Counted from the first letter of the stretch, positions 18,589 to 27,918 are shown. The stretch: DNA of 64,000 bases from Rhizobium mongolense USDA 1844 (GCF_000419765.1 NZ_ATTQ01000011.1:62001-126000); one strand, 5' to 3'. The notes: generated from the sequence alone by a model not told the origin. A program made the numbers and translations.

Positions 18589-21303
18589 ATGGAAAAAAGC
18601 CTCGCCCGCTATATCTGGTCGAACACGCGGCGACAGCAGCTTTGGATTCTGGCTGTGGTTGCCGTCTCGATGGTCCCCTATTTCTTGTCCTTCGATTTGC
18701 CGAAACAGATCGTCAACGGCCCGATTCAAGGTGATGGCTTCGAGAACGCGAATGCGACCCAGACCTTCATGCATCTTGCCTATGACATCCCGCTGATCGG
18801 GCATGTCGACTTCTTCGAGGGGTTCCAGCTCAACCGCCTTCAGATGCTGATGGCGCTGAGCCTCGTCTTCCTGGCGCTCGTCGTACTGAACGGCCTCTTC
18901 AAATTCTACATCAATACCTACAAAGGCCGCCTCGGCGAGCGGATGTTAAGGCGTATTCGTTTTCAACTCATCGACCGGGTGCTGCGTTTCCCGCCCGTCC
19001 ATTTCAAGCGGGTGAAATCGGCTGAAATTGCCACGATGATCAAGGACGAGGTGGAGCCGATGGGCGGCTTCACCGGTGATGCATTCGTCTCGCCTGCCCT
19101 TCTCGGCGGCCAGGCGCTGACGGCACTTGCCTTCATCATTATCCAGAACTTCTGGCTCGGCATGATTGCGGCCGCAATCGTCGGCGTACAGGCGGTCGTC
19201 ATTCCGCGCATGAGAAAACGACTGCTCGAGCTCGGCCGCCAGCGGCAGCTGACAGCCCGCGAGCTCTCCGGCCGCGTCGGCGAGATTGTCGAGGGTATCG
19301 GCACGATCCACGGCAATGACACCTCGAACCTGGAACGCGCCGACATTGCCACGCGTCTCGGTCTCATCTTCTCGATCCGCTACGACCTTTACCAGTGGAA
19401 GTTCCTGGTGAAGTTCCTGAACAACTTCCTGGCGCAGGTGACGCCGTTCCTATTCTACGCGATCGGCGGCTATCTCGCGTTGCAGGGGCGCCTTGACATC
19501 GGCCAGCTCGTTGCGGTCATCAGCGCCTACAAGGATCTTCCGGGGCCGTTGAAGGAGCTGATCGACTGGGATCAGATGCGCCAGGACGTTCAGGTCAAGT
19601 ATCAGCAGGTCTATGAACAGTTCAATGTCGAGCCGCTCATCGACGGCCGCATCCAGGAAATCCCGGCAGAAGCAATCGGCCCGCTGACTGCAGCCCTCGT
19701 CGTCAGCAACCTCACCCTCAGCGACGATAGTGGCGCGCGCCTGGTCGACCACGTTTCGGTCGAAATCAGGCCGAACGAGACGGTGGCGATTGTCGGGCCG
19801 AACGGCAGCGGTGCGGAGGCTTTCGCCGAAGCGCTCGGCCGCATCGTCTGGCCGGACTCAGGCCGTATCAGCATCGACGGCCGCGACCTTCTGGAACTGC
19901 CGGAATCGATTACCGGCCGTCGCATTTCCTATGCTTCCGCCGATACCTATTTCTTTCACGGCACGCTGCGCGACAACCTGCTTTACGGTCTCAAGCATGC
20001 ACCGCTGACCGATCCCAACTACGAGGACCAGGCAGCACAAGAATTCAAATGGCATGCCGCCGAGGCACTGAAGGCCGGCAACCCGACGCTTGATCTGAAT
20101 AGCGACTGGGTCGATTACAACGCCGCCGGGGCAACCGGACCGGACGATCTGCTGACGGCGATCCGACCGGTGCTCGATGCCGTGCTGATTTCCCAGGACA
20201 TCCTCGACCTTGCCCTCCGCTCGACGGTTGATACGACAGTGCATGTGGCGCTTGCGGGTCGCATCGTCGATCTGCGTCGGTCGCTGCGAGAGCGTATGAA
20301 GGACGAGAGCCTCGATGCGATCGTCGTGCCTTTTGATTTCGATAACTACAATTCCCAGGCAACGGTCGGCGAAAACCTGCTCTTCGGCACGATGAAACGG
20401 CCGATGATGAACAACCGCAAGCTTGCGGCGCACCCCTATTTCCAGCAGCTTTTCCGCGATACCGGCCTCAGCAACGACCTCTATGCGATGGGCCTGGAAA
20501 TCGCCGAAAACGCCGTCGAACTCTTCCACGATCTGCCGCCCGACCACCCTTTTTTCCAGCAGCTGACCTTCATGACGGCGGATGATATTCCGACCTATCA
20601 GGCCTTGCTGCAGAAATTGCAGAGCCGCCGGTTCGAGGATGCGAGCATCGATGAGCGCTCGATGATCATCCGGCTGAGCTTTGCCTATATCGAGCCGCGC
20701 CATCGCTTCGGCTTGCTGAGCGATGAACTGATGGCCAAGATCGTGAGTGCCCGCAAGCAGTTTCACGAGCATATACCGGATGATCTGGCCGTTCTCATCG
20801 AGCGGTACGATCCCGAGCGCTTCACCTCCTCCGCAACGCTGATGGATAACGTTCTGTTCGGCCGTATCGCCTATCAGCAGGCGGACGCTTCCGATCGTAT
20901 TCGCACCATCATGAGCGAACTCTTCGATGCGCTTGATCTTTACGACGACGTGTTGTCGATCGGCCTTGAGTTTGACGTCGGTTCCGGCGGCAAGCGATTG
21001 ACGATGGTCCAGCGCCAGAAACTCAACCTTGCCCGCGCGCTTTTGAAACGTTCGGATTATTTCATCTTCAACCGGCCGCTTCCCGCGCTCGATCAGCGTG
21101 TGCAGGACGAGATCATCCGCAAGGTCGTCCAAGACCTGCACGAGGAGGGTAAACGCCCAGCGATCATCTGGGTTCTTTCAAACGCAAGACTTGCAGAAAT
21201 CTTCGACCGGATTTTACTTTTTAATCGCGGAGATTTAGTAGAAGCAGGAAACTATCCGGAACTTTCCGAGAAAAACGGGATGTTCAAGGAACTGTTATCG
21301 TAA
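18589..21303 (+). CDS. ABC-exporter-like protein with degenerate, expanded nucleotide-binding domain
   Basis: About 904 aa, far above the usual 580-650. Residues 1-320 are an exporter-type membrane domain. The nucleotide-binding domain starts near 370, but every ATPase motif is altered: Walker A is GPNGSGAE (403-410), with the Lys-Ser/Thr pair replaced by Ala-Glu; the Q loop reads ASAD; the signature is LTMVQ (804-808) instead of LSGGQ; Walker B is FIFNRP, with Asn and Arg for Asp and Glu; the H-loop histidine is missing (WVLSNARL). Between Walker A and signature lie about 285 extra residues containing two additional copies of the NLLFG-type segment. ATPase activity is therefore doubtful. ATG 18589 fits the first helix; ATG 18541 is possible. 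A cNMP-binding gene follows after 106 bp. Confidence 0.85.
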   Translation: MEKSLARYIWSNTRRQQLWILAVVAVSMVPYFLSFDLPKQIVNGPIQGDGFENANATQTFMHLAYDIPLIGHVDFFEGFQLNRLQMLMALSLVFLALVVLNGLFKFYINTYKGRLGERMLRRIRFQLIDRVLRFPPVHFKRVKSAEIATMIKDEVEPMGGFTGDAFVSPALLGGQALTALAFIIIQNFWLGMIAAAIVGVQAVVIPRMRKRLLELGRQRQLTARELSGRVGEIVEGIGTIHGNDTSNLERADIATRLGLIFSIRYDLYQWKFLVKFLNNFLAQVTPFLFYAIGGYLALQGRLDIGQLVAVISAYKDLPGPLKELIDWDQMRQDVQVKYQQVYEQFNVEPLIDGRIQEIPAEAIGPLTAALVVSNLTLSDDSGARLVDHVSVEIRPNETVAIVGPNGSGAEAFAEALGRIVWPDSGRISIDGRDLLELPESITGRRISYASADTYFFHGTLRDNLLYGLKHAPLTDPNYEDQAAQEFKWHAAEALKAGNPTLDLNSDWVDYNAAGATGPDDLLTAIRPVLDAVLISQDILDLALRSTVDTTVHVALAGRIVDLRRSLRERMKDESLDAIVVPFDFDNYNSQATVGENLLFGTMKRPMMNNRKLAAHPYFQQLFRDTGLSNDLYAMGLEIAENAVELFHDLPPDHPFFQQLTFMTADDIPTYQALLQKLQSRRFEDASIDERSMIIRLSFAYIEPRHRFGLLSDELMAKIVSARKQFHEHIPDDLAVLIERYDPERFTSSATLMDNVLFGRIAYQQADASDRIRTIMSELFDALDLYDDVLSIGLEFDVGSGGKRLTMVQRQKLNLARALLKRSDYFIFNRPLPALDQRVQDEIIRKVVQDLHEEGKRPAIIWVLSNARLAEIFDRILLFNRGDLVEAGNYPELSEKNGMFKELLS
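19960..20862 (+). repeat. Three copies of an NLLFG-type segment inside the ABC gene
   Basis: Protein segments GTLRDNLLYG (458-467), ATVGENLLFG (591-600) and ATLMDNVLFG (749-758) are encoded at 19960-19989, 20359-20388 and 20833-20862. The first lies 55 residues after Walker A and the third 55 residues before the signature position, the normal spacings in ABC exporters, so the middle material behaves like inserted duplications. Copies 2 and 3 also share a following pattern, LF-x4-L-x2-D-x4-GLE. Confidence 0.7.
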
Positions 21304-21365
21304 TATTCTATTGCAGCGGCTGAGACGGCATTCTTGCGAGGGAATGTCAGAAGAGTTTTTTAAAG

Positions 21366-21391
21366 CGCTTCTCCTTCGGCGAGGAGAAGCG
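21366..21391 (+). promoter_or_regulatory. Strong UUCG-type RNA hairpin before the cNMP-binding gene
   Basis: A 9-bp perfect stem (21366-21374 pairs with 21383-21391) closes a loop starting TTCGGC. It follows a TTTTTTAAA stretch and lies 18 nt before ATG 21410, directly upstream of the ribosome binding site. It could be a processing or stability element, or act on translation of the downstream gene; there is no T-tract after it on the plus strand, so it is not a classical terminator. Confidence 0.5.
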
Positions 21392-21409
21392 GCAGGGGGT
21401 GAGACGCTC

Positions 21410-21880
21410 ATGCTGTTGAGAGATGAAGTCGAAATGCTGCGGCGGGTGCCGATCTTCGCAAGGATCGCCCCGGCGAAACTCAAGCTTTTGGCCTTCACCT
21501 CCGATCGGATGACCTACAAGGCCGGTCAGGATCTTTTCCACCAGGGCGATCCGGGCGACGCGGCTTATGTGGTGCTTTCCGGCACCGCCGATATTCTCGT
21601 GAATTCGCCTGCAGGCGACATTAAAGTCGCCGACGTCGAGGTGAATTCCATCGTCGGCGAAATCGCCATCCTCTGTGACGTGTCGCGCACCGCAACCGTG
21701 CGTGCCACCTCTCCACTGGAAGTGCTGCGCATCAGCAAGGAGCATTTCCTGAAGCTTCTCAGCGATTTTCCCGAAATTGCCGTCGAGATCATGCGCGTCC
21801 TTGCCGACCGCCTGAACCATACGACGGCGGAATTGACGGCCGCACGCGCTGCAAAGCAGCCGCAGGCGGCGCTTCAGTAA
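21410..21880 (+). CDS. Stand-alone cyclic-nucleotide-binding domain protein
   Basis: About 156 aa made of a single cNMP-binding domain (residues 5-135) without a DNA-binding domain. The phosphate-binding cassette is intact: GEIAILCDVSRTATVRA with E84 and R93, the residues that hold the ribose and cyclic phosphate. Upstream strands (FARIAPAKLKLLAF, FHQGDPGDAAYVVLSG) are standard. The start at 21410 follows GGGGGTGAG at a good distance; a 33-codon upstream extension to 21311 would run through the hairpin and is less likely. Encoded right after the degenerate ABC protein, so it is a candidate regulatory partner binding cAMP or cGMP. Confidence 0.85.
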   Translation: MLLRDEVEMLRRVPIFARIAPAKLKLLAFTSDRMTYKAGQDLFHQGDPGDAAYVVLSGTADILVNSPAGDIKVADVEVNSIVGEIAILCDVSRTATVRATSPLEVLRISKEHFLKLLSDFPEIAVEIMRVLADRLNHTTAELTAARAAKQPQAALQ

Positions 21881-21907
21881 TTTTCGGCAAGTTCCGAACG
21901 TGAGTAT

Positions 21908-21934
21908 AGCCCGCGCGGCCGAGGCCGGCGGGCT
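21908..21934. terminator. Bidirectional terminator-like hairpin
   Basis: AGCCCGC (21908-21914) and GCGGGCT (21928-21934) form a perfect 7-bp stem between the converging cNMP-binding and MFS genes. There is no clear T-tract on either side, so termination is inferred from position and stem strength. Confidence 0.4.
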
Positions 21935-21951
21935 TCACGCTTCAGTGGTCG

Positions 21952-23286
21952 CTATTCGCGCTGCTCCAGCGCCTTACTGAAGGCAAGAGCGGCAAGCGTG
22001 CAGATTGCGCCCGAAAGCAGGTAGTAGCCGACAAAGGGCAGGCCGAAGCGGCTGGACAGACTAAGTGCAACGAGCGGCGCAAAACCCGCACCCACCAGCC
22101 AGGCGAGATCCGACGTGAAGGCCGCGCCCGTATAGCGATAACCGCGGCCGAACCGCGACGAGATCGAACCGGTAGCCTGACCGAACGAAAGGCCAAGCAC
22201 GCCGAAGCCAATGATGACGAAAGCGTCCTGACCAGTGTCGCCGGCGGCAATCAGCATCGGACCGATGAAGGAGAAGATCGCGATCAGCACGGCACAGACG
22301 GCAAGCTGACCGCGGCGGCCGATGCGATCGGCGATCAGGCCAGAGGCGATGATGGCGACGATGCCGACCATGGCACCGATGATCTGCACAACCATGAACG
22401 TGCCGAGCGGTTGGCTGCCGTAAAGGCTCATCCAACCAAGCGGAAAAATGGTGACGAGATGGAACATCGCAAAGCTTGCGAGAGGTACGAAGGCGCCGAT
22501 CAGGATATCGCGACCGTGGATGCGAAGGACATCGACAATTGGCGCCGCTTCCAGTTCATGCTGCTCCAGGAGCGTGCCGAATTCTTTCGTCATGACGAGA
22601 CGCAGGCGGGCAAAGAGGGCCACGACGTTGATGGCGAATGCAACGAAGAACGGGTAGCGCCAGCCCCAGGAAAGGAAATCATCGTTTGAGAGATTGGCGA
22701 TGAAGAAGCCGAACAGGGTGCTCGCCAGCGCAAAACCGATCGGTGCACCGAGCTGCGGGATCATCGCATACCAGCCGCGGTGCCGCTCCGGCGCATTCAG
22801 CGCCAGCAACGAAGCAAGCCCGTCCCATGCGCCTCCGAGGGCAAAGCCTTGCCCAAGGCGAAAAAGCGCGAGCAAGGCTATCGACCAGTAGCCGATTACG
22901 TTGTAGCCGGGCAGGAAGGCAATCGAGGCCGTCGAGCCGCCGAGCAGGAAGAGCGCAATCGTCAGCTTTGTGCCGCGGCCGTAGAGGCGGTCGATGGTCA
23001 TGAACACAACAGAGCCGACAGGGCGGGCAAGAAAAGCCAGCGAAAAGATCGCGAAAGAATAAAGCGTCGCCGTCAGCCGGTCCGGCGCGAAGGGAAAGAC
23101 AAGCTGCGGAAAGACGAGAACCGAGGCCAGGCCGTAAACGAAGAAATCGAAAAATTCCGACATGCGTCCGATGACGACGCCGATCGCGATGCTGCCCGGC
23201 GAGACCGGCTTGTCATCGTGAATTCTGCGTGCGTCGCGTTCCAGCGTGCGCGATGACGGTCCATAAGGTACCTGTGTTTCAGCCAT
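21952..23286 (-). CDS. MFS transporter, metabolite:H+ symporter (MHS) type
   Basis: A 444-aa protein with about 12 membrane helices. The MHS features are visible: IAIGVVIGRMSEFFDFFVYGLAS in helix 1 (a variant of the family's EWYDFF/Y motif), the cytoplasmic loop DRLYGRGTKLT between helices 2 and 3, and a second-half loop DRIGRRGQLA. Members of this group take up dicarboxylates, shikimate, proline/betaine and similar solutes; the substrate here is unknown. GAGGGAGG stands before the ATG. It diverges from the cyo operon across 376 bp and converges on the cNMP-binding gene. Confidence 0.85.
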   Translation of the reverse strand: MAETQVPYGPSSRTLERDARRIHDDKPVSPGSIAIGVVIGRMSEFFDFFVYGLASVLVFPQLVFPFAPDRLTATLYSFAIFSLAFLARPVGSVVFMTIDRLYGRGTKLTIALFLLGGSTASIAFLPGYNVIGYWSIALLALFRLGQGFALGGAWDGLASLLALNAPERHRGWYAMIPQLGAPIGFALASTLFGFFIANLSNDDFLSWGWRYPFFVAFAINVVALFARLRLVMTKEFGTLLEQHELEAAPIVDVLRIHGRDILIGAFVPLASFAMFHLVTIFPLGWMSLYGSQPLGTFMVVQIIGAMVGIVAIIASGLIADRIGRRGQLAVCAVLIAIFSFIGPMLIAAGDTGQDAFVIIGFGVLGLSFGQATGSISSRFGRGYRYTGAAFTSDLAWLVGAGFAPLVALSLSSRFGLPFVGYYLLSGAICTLAALAFSKALEQRE

Positions 23287-23662
23287 TTAACGCCTCCCTC
23301 GTTGAGGTGCTTATACGAAGCGCCTCAAGACGATCTTGATCAAACCCGCCGGGTTATCAAGTCCAGACAGCGCAAATAGTTCATCATCCATTCTCAAAAT
23401 TGCATGTAGATCGCAAAATGCGCACGGGGGCTGGCGAAACTGGCCAACTGCGCATTTGCGGATATATAGGCCGGAAAAACATTTGATCCCGGCACAATCC
23501 TTCTTAATTGATCAGGATTTTCAGAAGGCCGTGAAAATGACATTCTGCCGCATCGCGGCATATTTGCTGCACTGCGACCAAACACCTCATGTCACCATGC
23601 CGTTTCGTGCTTTAGTCGCGGTTCGGACGAAACAACAAGAGCTTAGAGACGTGCAAAAACTG
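23287..23662. other. Divergent MFS / cyo promoter region
   Basis: 376 bp without a credible gene; an upstream extension of the cyoA frame lacks coding character. It contains an imperfect palindrome at 23336-23360 and AT-rich stretches around 23465-23520 that could hold the cyo promoter. Confidence 0.4.
23336..23360. promoter_or_regulatory. Imperfect palindrome, candidate operator
   Basis: TTGATCAAACCCG (23336-23348) faces CGGGTTATCAA (23350-23360): the inner AACCCG/CGGGTT arms are perfect and the outer TTGAT/ATCAA arms match the ends of an Fnr/FixK-type box, but with a much longer centre. It lies between divergent promoters, about 50 bp upstream of the MFS start. Confidence 0.35.
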
Positions 23663-24835
23663 ATGAAGTTTTCCCGCCTTCTATCCGTGTTGCCGCTATT
23701 CATGCTGGCAGGGTGCAATCTTGTGGTGATGTCGCCTTCGGGCGATATCGCCAATCAACAGGCAGACCTTATCCTGGTCTCGACCTTCTTGATGCTTTTG
23801 ATCATCGTGCCGGTCTTGTTCCTCACACTGTTCTTCGCCTGGCGATACAGGCGCTCGAACACGGCGGCGACCTATGATCCGGAATGGCATCACTCCACCC
23901 GCCTTGAAGTCGTGATCTGGTCAGCGCCGCTTGCCATCATCATTGCGCTCGGCGCAATCACCTGGATCAGCACACACAAGCTCGACCCCTACCGCCCGCT
24001 TGACCGGCTGGATGCAGAACGCGCGATTCCTGCCGGCGCGAAGCCGCTGACCGTCGAAGTCGTGGCGCTCGATTGGAAATGGCTGTTCTTTTATCCCGAG
24101 CTCGGCATTGCGACCGTCAACGAACTGGCAGCCCCGGTCGACGTTCCGATCAATTTCAAGATCACTGCGTCTTCGGTCATGAACTCCTTCTACATTCCGG
24201 CGCTCGCCGGCCAGATCTACGCCATGCCCGGCATGCAGACGAGGTTGCACGCCGTCATCAACAAGGAAGGCGAGTACGAAGGCTTTTCCGCCAATTACAG
24301 CGGCGACGGCTTCTCGCACATGCGCTTCAAGTTTCACGGCCTAAACCAGCAGGGCTTCGACGATTGGGTCGCCCGAGTCAAAGCGCAAGGTACAGCGCTT
24401 AACCGCGATGCCTACCTGAAACTAGAAAGGCCGAGCGATCGAGAGCCCGTGCGCTACTACGCCAGCGCGGAGGCCGGCCTCTACGAGGCCATCCTCAACA
24501 TGTGCGCGACGCCCGGCAAGATGTGCATGAACGAAATGATGCACATCGACATGATGGGCGGCGCAGGCAAGGAGAGCGCCGAAAACCGAAAGCGGCTGGA
24601 ATATGACAACCGCCATGCCGAACAGGGTGAGCGCACCAATGCCCCGACCTTCCCTGCAACCGGCACGCCGGCACGCAGCGGGCAAGAGCCCGAGGGCACC
24701 GACAGCAACGCGCAGCAGCCTGACGCCCAGCCGCAGGGCGGGCAGACCATGCCCGGGATGCAGCATGACGGACATTCGATGCCCGGCATGGATCACGGCA
24801 GCGGGAGTCCGGCTCAACCGGGCAGCAACAATTAA
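23663..24835 (+). CDS. cyoA: Cytochrome o ubiquinol oxidase subunit II
   Basis: About 390 aa. The N-terminus MKFSRLLSVLPLFMLAGC is a lipoprotein signal with lipobox LAGC, as in CyoA. Two membrane helices follow (residues 25-105), then the cupredoxin-like domain (VVALDWKWLFFYPE, MNSFYIPALAGQIYAMPGM) without the CuA cysteines, as expected for a quinol oxidase. It exceeds E. coli CyoA by about 75 residues because of a C-terminal tail ending in a Met/His repeat (MPGMQHDGHSMPGMDHGS) that looks copper-binding and would face the periplasm. GTG 23651 is an alternative start. First gene of cyoABCD. Confidence 0.93.
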   Translation: MKFSRLLSVLPLFMLAGCNLVVMSPSGDIANQQADLILVSTFLMLLIIVPVLFLTLFFAWRYRRSNTAATYDPEWHHSTRLEVVIWSAPLAIIIALGAITWISTHKLDPYRPLDRLDAERAIPAGAKPLTVEVVALDWKWLFFYPELGIATVNELAAPVDVPINFKITASSVMNSFYIPALAGQIYAMPGMQTRLHAVINKEGEYEGFSANYSGDGFSHMRFKFHGLNQQGFDDWVARVKAQGTALNRDAYLKLERPSDREPVRYYASAEAGLYEAILNMCATPGKMCMNEMMHIDMMGGAGKESAENRKRLEYDNRHAEQGERTNAPTFPATGTPARSGQEPEGTDSNAQQPDAQPQGGQTMPGMQHDGHSMPGMDHGSGSPAQPGSNN

Positions 24836-24881
24836 AACCTGGCGCTTTGCGTCGCTAAGACACCAATGAACGGGTTAATCC

Positions 24882-26888
24882 ATGTTTTCCAATCCTGACC
24901 TCCTGAAGTTCATCTTCGGCCGGTTGACCCTTGAGGCGATCCCCTATCACGAGCCGATCCTCGTCGCGACCTTCATAGGCGTGGTCATCGGCGGTCTCGC
25001 CGTGCTCGGCCTCATTACCCATTACCGATTTTGGGGTCCGTTGTGGCACGACTGGATCACCAGCGTCGATCACAAGAAGATCGGCATCATGTACGTGATC
25101 CTCGCCGTCATCATGCTGCTGCGCGGCTTCTCGGACGCGATCATGATGCGGATCCAGCAAGCGATCGCCTTCAACGGATCGGAAGGCTATCTGCCGCCGC
25201 ACCACTACGACCAGGTCTTTACCGCCCACGGCGTTATCATGATCTTCTTCGTGGCCATGCCCTTCGTCACGGGCCTCATGAACTTCGTGGTACCGATGCA
25301 GATCGGTGCTCGTGACGTCTCCTTTCCCTTCCTCAACAACTTCTCCTTCTGGATGACGACGGCCGGCGCCGTCATCATCATGCTGTCGCTGTTCATCGGC
25401 GAGTTTGCGCGCACCGGCTGGCTTGCCTACCCGCCGCTTTCAGGCGCCGACTACAGCCCGGGGGTGGGCGTCGACTACTACATCTGGGGCCTGCAGGTTG
25501 CAGGTGTTGGGACGACATTGTCGGGCATCAACCTGATCGCCACCATCGTGAAGATGCGCGCGCCCGGCATGACCATGATGAAGCTCCCCGTCTTCACCTG
25601 GACCTCGCTTTGCACCAACGTCTTGATCGTCGCCACCTTTCCGATCCTGACGGCAACGCTTGCGCTGCTGTCGCTCGACCGCTACGCCGGCACGAACTTC
25701 TTCACGAACGACCTCGGCGGCAATCCGATGATGTATGTCAACCTCATCTGGATCTGGGGCCATCCGGAGGTCTATATCCTCGTGCTGCCGGCCTTCGGCA
25801 TCTTCTCGGAAGTGGTCGCGACCTTCTGCGGCAAGCGCCTGTTCGGCTACGCCTCGATGGTCTATGCGACAGTGGTCATCACCATCCTTTCCTATATCGT
25901 CTGGCTCCATCACTTCTTCACCATGGGTTCCGGCGCCAGCGTCAACTCCTTCTTCGGAATCACGACCATGATCATCTCGATCCCCACGGGAGCGAAGATG
26001 TTCAACTGGCTCTTCACCATGTATCGCGGCCGCATCCGCTTTGAAGTGCCGATGCTTTGGACCGTCGGCTTCATGGTGACCTTCGTCATCGGCGGCATGA
26101 CCGGAGTGCTGCTTGCCGTTCCGCCTGCAGACTTCGTGCTACACAACTCGCTGTTCCTGATCGCCCACTTCCACAATGTGATCATCGGTGGTGTGCTGTT
26201 CGGCCTGCTTGCCGGCGTCAACTACTGGTTCCCGAAGGCCTTCGGCTTCAAGCTCGATCCTTTCTGGGGCAAGATGAGCTTCTGGTTCTGGCTGACCGGC
26301 TTCTATTTCGCCTTCATGCCGCTCTATGTGCTCGGCCTGATGGGCGTCACCCGCCGCGTGTCGCAGTTCGAGGACCCATCGCTGCAGATCTGGTTCATCA
26401 TCGCAGCCTTCGGTGCTTTCCTGATCGCGCTCGGCATATTGTCGTTCCTCGTCCAGCTTGTCGTCAGCTTCATGAGGCGCGAGGAACTTGCCGACCATAC
26501 AGGCGATCCATGGGATGCCCGCACGCTTGAGTGGTCGACGTCGTCGCCGCCGCCCGACTACAACTTCGCCTTCACGCCCGTGGTGCACGATCATGACAGC
26601 TGGTACGACATGAAGAACCGCGGTTACGAACGCCCCCTCGAAGGCTTCAAGCCGATTCACATGCCGAAAAATACAGGCACCGGGCCAATCCTTTCGGCCA
26701 TCAGCGTGGCTCTCGCCTTCGGACTGATCTGGTACATGTGGTGGCTCGTCGTGACCTCCGCCGCAGCGCTGCTCGTCGTTACCATTGTCCATACCTTCAA
26801 CTATAGGCGCGACTTCTATATCCCGGCCGAAGAAGTCAGTAAAACGGAAGGCAAGCGGACCGAATTGCTTGCGACACAGGTGCAATGA
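24882..26888 (+). CDS. cyoB: Cytochrome o ubiquinol oxidase subunit I
   Basis: 668 aa, close to the 663 of E. coli CyoB, with about 15 membrane helices. It holds the low-spin heme ligand region ([11 protein letters not shown]), the CuB ligands in [15 protein letters not shown] (His-Tyr crosslink pair present) and WLHHFFTMG, and the heme o3 ligand region [10 protein letters not shown]. It reduces O2 to water using ubiquinol and pumps protons. Begins 46 bp after cyoA; its TGA overlaps the cyoC start (ATGA). Confidence 0.96.
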   Translation: MFSNPDLLKFIFGRLTLEAIPYHEPILVATFIGVVIGGLAVLGLITHYRFWGPLWHDWITSVDHKKIGIMYVILAVIMLLRGFSDAIMMRIQQAIAFNGSEGYLPPHHYDQVFTAHGVIMIFFVAMPFVTGLMNFVVPMQIGARDVSFPFLNNFSFWMTTAGAVIIMLSLFIGEFARTGWLAYPPLSGADYSPGVGVDYYIWGLQVAGVGTTLSGINLIATIVKMRAPGMTMMKLPVFTWTSLCTNVLIVATFPILTATLALLSLDRYAGTNFFTNDLGGNPMMYVNLIWIWGHPEVYILVLPAFGIFSEVVATFCGKRLFGYASMVYATVVITILSYIVWLHHFFTMGSGASVNSFFGITTMIISIPTGAKMFNWLFTMYRGRIRFEVPMLWTVGFMVTFVIGGMTGVLLAVPPADFVLHNSLFLIAHFHNVIIGGVLFGLLAGVNYWFPKAFGFKLDPFWGKMSFWFWLTGFYFAFMPLYVLGLMGVTRRVSQFEDPSLQIWFIIAAFGAFLIALGILSFLVQLVVSFMRREELADHTGDPWDARTLEWSTSSPPPDYNFAFTPVVHDHDSWYDMKNRGYERPLEGFKPIHMPKNTGTGPILSAISVALAFGLIWYMWWLVVTSAAALLVVTIVHTFNYRRDFYIPAEEVSKTEGKRTELLATQVQ

Positions 26889-27511
26889 CCATGAGCGATC
26901 ATACTATCGACACGGCCGAAAAGCCTGAGTTCTACCTGACTGAAGAACATCATCCCGAAGGCAGCACAAATCTCGGCTTCTGGCTCTACCTCATGAGCGA
27001 CTGCCTGATCTTTGCGGTGCTGTTTGCGACCTATGGCGTTGTTGGCCGCAATTATGCGGCAGGGCCGTCGCCCAAGGACCTGTTCGATCTGCCGCTCGTG
27101 GCAGTCAACACGTCGATGCTGCTGTTTTCTTCCATCACCTACGGCTTCGCCATGCTCCAGATGGAAAAGAACAGCAAATCCGGCACGCTGATGTGGCTGG
27201 CGGTGACCGGCCTGTTCGGCGCGGCGTTCATTGGTCTTGAACTTTATGAGTTCATTCATTTGATCCACGAGGGTGCAGGTCCGTCGCGCAGCGCTTTCCT
27301 TTCGGCCTTCTTTACGCTGGTTGGAACCCATGGGCTGCACGTCACATCCGGCATCATCTGGATGGCAACGCTGATAGTGCAGGTTTCGATGTATGGCCTG
27401 ATCGAAGCCAACCGACGCCGCCTCATGTGCCTTTCGATGTTCTGGCACTTCCTCGACGTCGTCTGGATCGGCGTTTTTTCCTTCGTCTACCTGATGGGAG
27501 TTCTCGGATGA
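26885..27511 (+). CDS. cyoC: Cytochrome o ubiquinol oxidase subunit III
   Basis: 208 aa with five membrane helices. The segment [24 protein letters not shown] and the [14 protein letters not shown] motif are characteristic of CyoC. It stabilises the oxidase core. ATG 26885 overlaps the cyoB stop; ATG 26891 is equally possible. The stop overlaps the cyoD start by 4 bp. Confidence 0.94.
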   Translation: MTMSDHTIDTAEKPEFYLTEEHHPEGSTNLGFWLYLMSDCLIFAVLFATYGVVGRNYAAGPSPKDLFDLPLVAVNTSMLLFSSITYGFAMLQMEKNSKSGTLMWLAVTGLFGAAFIGLELYEFIHLIHEGAGPSRSAFLSAFFTLVGTHGLHVTSGIIWMATLIVQVSMYGLIEANRRRLMCLSMFWHFLDVVWIGVFSFVYLMGVLG

Positions 27512-27909
27512 GTTCGCAAGCACCCGCACATGAGGACGCACACGAAGCCCATCATGGCCACAGCCACGGACACGGGGCAGGCCACGGCTCGATGAAGAGC
27601 TATACGATTGGTTTCGTCCTCTCGGTCATCTTGACCGCCATTCCCTTCTGGCTTGTCATGGCCGGTGTCTTCGAGAGCCCGGGCGTGACTGCTTTTCTTG
27701 TGATGGCGCTCGGCGCGATCCAGATCGTCGTTCACATGATCTGCTTCCTGCATATGAACACCCGCTCGGAAGGCGGCTGGACGATGATGGCGCTGATCTT
27801 CACGATCGTGATCGTGGCGATCGCGCTTTCCGGCTCGCTTTGGGTCATGCATCATCTGAATACCAATATGATGCCGATGAGCCCTGAAATGATGAAGAAC
27901 ATGCCCTAG
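27508..27909 (+). CDS. cyoD: Cytochrome o ubiquinol oxidase subunit IV
   Basis: 133 aa with three membrane helices ([21 protein letters not shown], a central VIQ-type helix with HMICFLHM, and a third helix), matching CyoD, which assists CuB insertion and assembly. It is about 24 residues longer than E. coli CyoD owing to a very His-rich N-terminus ([20 protein letters not shown]), a likely cytoplasmic metal-binding segment. ATG 27508 overlaps the cyoC stop; an upstream in-frame extension is not coding. No cyoE (heme O synthase) follows. Confidence 0.92.
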   Translation: MSSQAPAHEDAHEAHHGHSHGHGAGHGSMKSYTIGFVLSVILTAIPFWLVMAGVFESPGVTAFLVMALGAIQIVVHMICFLHMNTRSEGGWTMMALIFTIVIVAIALSGSLWVMHHLNTNMMPMSPEMMKNMP

Positions 27910-27918
27910 GGGTGTCGA

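Noticed and set aside
18589-21303. Frameshift or sequencing error as the cause of the altered ABC motifs
   Set aside because: The reading frame and codon use are continuous and the changes are separate substitutions at five motifs with preserved spacing, not a shifted stretch.
23336-23662. Longer start for cyoA
   Set aside because: Would add about 109 residues before a clear lipoprotein signal; the signal must be N-terminal.
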